DNA of 6,100 nucleotides from JAFGOG01 sp034429215. GTDB lineage: Bacteria > Chloroflexota > Anaerolineae > JAAYZQ01. The translations under genes were made by a program, and so were the position numbers. Location: positions 1 through 6,100 of the forward strand of contig DAOUGI010000032.1 in the NCBI GenBank assembly GCA_034429215.1, given 5' to 3'. The notes beneath the pieces are model-generated. The model was not told the DNA's origin and did not search any database. It saw only the letters and a program-made list of their open reading frames with translations. Shown here one piece after another: positions 5,288-6,100 of this stretch. Each line of letters begins with the position of its first letter. Within the stretch, counting starts at the first letter, position 1.

Positions 5288-6100
5288 TTATTTGACCTCC
5301 GTCACATAGGCTTTGCGGCTGTACAGGTTGCGCTCCTCGGGTGGCGTGGCAAAGAAGGGAACCAGCGGGACGTCGCCGCTCCGTCCAAAGCGGGCCGGAT
5401 CGTAGACGGCCAGGTTGAGGGCGGCGCGTTTCTTGTCGATGTGCTCCAACGATTTTTCGAGGATGACGTTCCAATCCTTGTAGAACTCGAGCTTGCCGCC
5501 CACCTTTTTCTCCCAGCCTTCGGAGATCAAGCGGGTCACCTCTTCGCTGGCCTCGACCGGCGAGCCGACGCCAAAGAGGGTGTAGACGCCGGAAGCGACG
5601 CAATAGGTGCCGATGACAATGGCTTTTTCGCACATGTATTCGGGGCAGATGCCCACGCCGGGGATGTCGTCGATGTCCTCGCCGATGCCGCCTTCGGTGG
5701 CTACCTCGGTCAGGACGGTCAGGATGCGGGCGTTATCGACGCACGAGCCCAGGTGCAGCACCGGCGGAATGCCGATCGCTTCGCACACCTCGCGCAGTCC
5801 GGGGCCGGCTTCGAGCATCATTTCCGGGCTCAGATAGCCGTGCTTGCCCGAGGCGTGGGCGGCGCAGCCGGTGACTACTACCAGGACGTCGTTGGCGATG
5901 AGCTGCTTGATGAGGTTGATGATGCCCTCGTCCTGCGGCACACGGGCGTTGTTGCAGCCGACGACGCCGGCGAGGCCGCGGATCCGGCCGGCGGCGATGG
6001 CGTCGTTGAGCGGCCGGAAAGAGCCGCGGTAGAAACCGCCCTGCATGTAGCGCAGGTACTCGTGGGAAAAGCCGGCTACCAGGTCGTGGGTGTAGTTGGG
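5288..6100 (-). CDS. acsA: Ni-Fe carbon monoxide dehydrogenase catalytic subunit (CODH/ACS beta), C-terminal part; 5' end beyond window
   Basis: The last 270 residues of an anaerobic Ni-CODH; the frame runs open to the right edge (first residues PNYTHDLVAGFSHEYL), so the true start is outside. The enzyme interconverts CO2 and CO at the Ni-4Fe-5S C-cluster and channels CO to ACS. Visible C-cluster ligands, numbered in this fragment: Cys49 (VVGCNNARV), Cys79 (VVTGCAAHASGKHG) and Cys120 (LGSCVDNARI), which correspond to the last three Cys ligands of CooS/AcsA (446, 476 and 526 in Carboxydothermus CODH-II). The 30-residue spacing of the first two matches. Lys159 (MCEKAIVIG) corresponds to the catalytic lysine (563 in CODH-II), followed by the family motif GTYCVASGVYTLFG. 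The His ligand, the earlier Cys ligands and the B/D-cluster cysteines lie beyond the window. Its direct junction with acsB marks it as the ACS-partner (AcsA) type rather than a monofunctional CooS. After the usual C-terminal helix (EHIDKKRAALNL) about 41 further residues follow. Confidence 0.95.
   Translation of the reverse strand, partial: PNYTHDLVAGFSHEYLRYMQGGFYRGSFRPLNDAIAAGRIRGLAGVVGCNNARVPQDEGIINLIKQLIANDVLVVVTGCAAHASGKHGYLSPEMMLEAGPGLREVCEAIGIPPVLHLGSCVDNARILTVLTEVATEGGIGEDIDDIPGVGICPEYMCEKAIVIGTYCVASGVYTLFGVGSPVEASEEVTRLISEGWEKKVGGKLEFYKDWNVILEKSLEHIDKKRAALNLAVYDPARFGRSGDVPLVPFFATPPEERNLYSRKAYVTEVK
5295..5300 (-). promoter_or_regulatory. Ribosome binding site of acsB, inside the end of acsA
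   Basis: GGAGGT on the minus strand, 7 nt before the acsB ATG and within the last codons of acsA. Together with the abutting TAA-ATG junction it fixes the acsB start and suggests translational coupling of CODH and ACS. Confidence 0.85.

Noticed and set aside
4854..5633. Minus-strand frame (259 codons) spanning the acsA-acsB junction
   Set aside because: It is an out-of-frame shadow rich in Arg/Pro/Gly. Both real genes are intact in their own frames, so it is neither a fusion nor a frameshift.
1..6100. CRISPR arrays, insertion sequences, tRNA or rRNA genes
   Set aside because: Nearly all of the window is coding sequence for five known enzymes. No regularly spaced repeats, transposase motifs or structured RNA genes were seen.

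Overview
The window carries five consecutive genes, all on the minus strand, that encode the carbonyl-branch core of the bacterial Wood-Ljungdahl (reductive acetyl-CoA) pathway. In transcription order (right to left) they are: the C-terminal 270 residues of the Ni-Fe CO dehydrogenase (acsA/cooS type; 5' end beyond the right edge), full-length acetyl-CoA synthase (acsB, 751 aa), the small subunit (acsD, 315 aa) and large subunit (acsC, 448 aa) of the corrinoid iron-sulfur protein (CFeSP), and the N-terminal 185 residues of a 2Fe-2S reductive activator of CFeSP (RACo/acsV type; 3' end beyond the left edge).

The products fit one metabolic assembly. CFeSP carries a methyl group on its cobalamin to ACS. 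CODH reduces CO2 to CO, which travels to the ACS A-cluster. ACS joins methyl, CO and CoA into acetyl-CoA, or runs the reverse. RACo re-reduces CFeSP when its Co(I) has been oxidised. The diagnostic cofactor ligands within the window are intact: three C-cluster cysteines and a catalytic lysine in CODH, all six A-cluster cysteines in ACS, the four 4Fe-4S cysteines of AcsC and the four 2Fe-2S cysteines of RACo. Nothing looks decayed.

The organism is an anaerobic or facultatively anaerobic bacterium with GC-rich coding DNA and strong Shine-Dalgarno sites. It has the bacterial long form of ACS, with the CODH-docking N-terminal region, rather than the short archaeal CdhC. The phylum cannot be decided from the sequence. 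Direction of use (acetogenesis, autotrophic fixation or acetate/acetyl-CoA oxidation) cannot be decided either.

Layout: 1-557 RACo (partial); 567-1913 acsC; 1933-2880 acsD; 2881-3031 the only sizeable intergenic gap; 3032-5287 acsB; 5288-6100 acsA (partial). The acsA stop abuts the acsB start, acsD/acsC are 19 nt apart and acsC/RACo 9 nt apart, so this reads as an operon. The 151-nt gap between acsB and acsD divides it into an enzyme half (CODH/ACS) and a corrinoid-protein half. It holds a perfect 17-bp hairpin, a second 7-bp hairpin touching the acsB stop, and an AT-rich leader ending in a 10-bp palindrome beside the acsD ribosome binding site. This gap is the most unusual part of the window. 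I see no evidence of a wholly new system: the genes are a recognisable CODH/ACS cluster.
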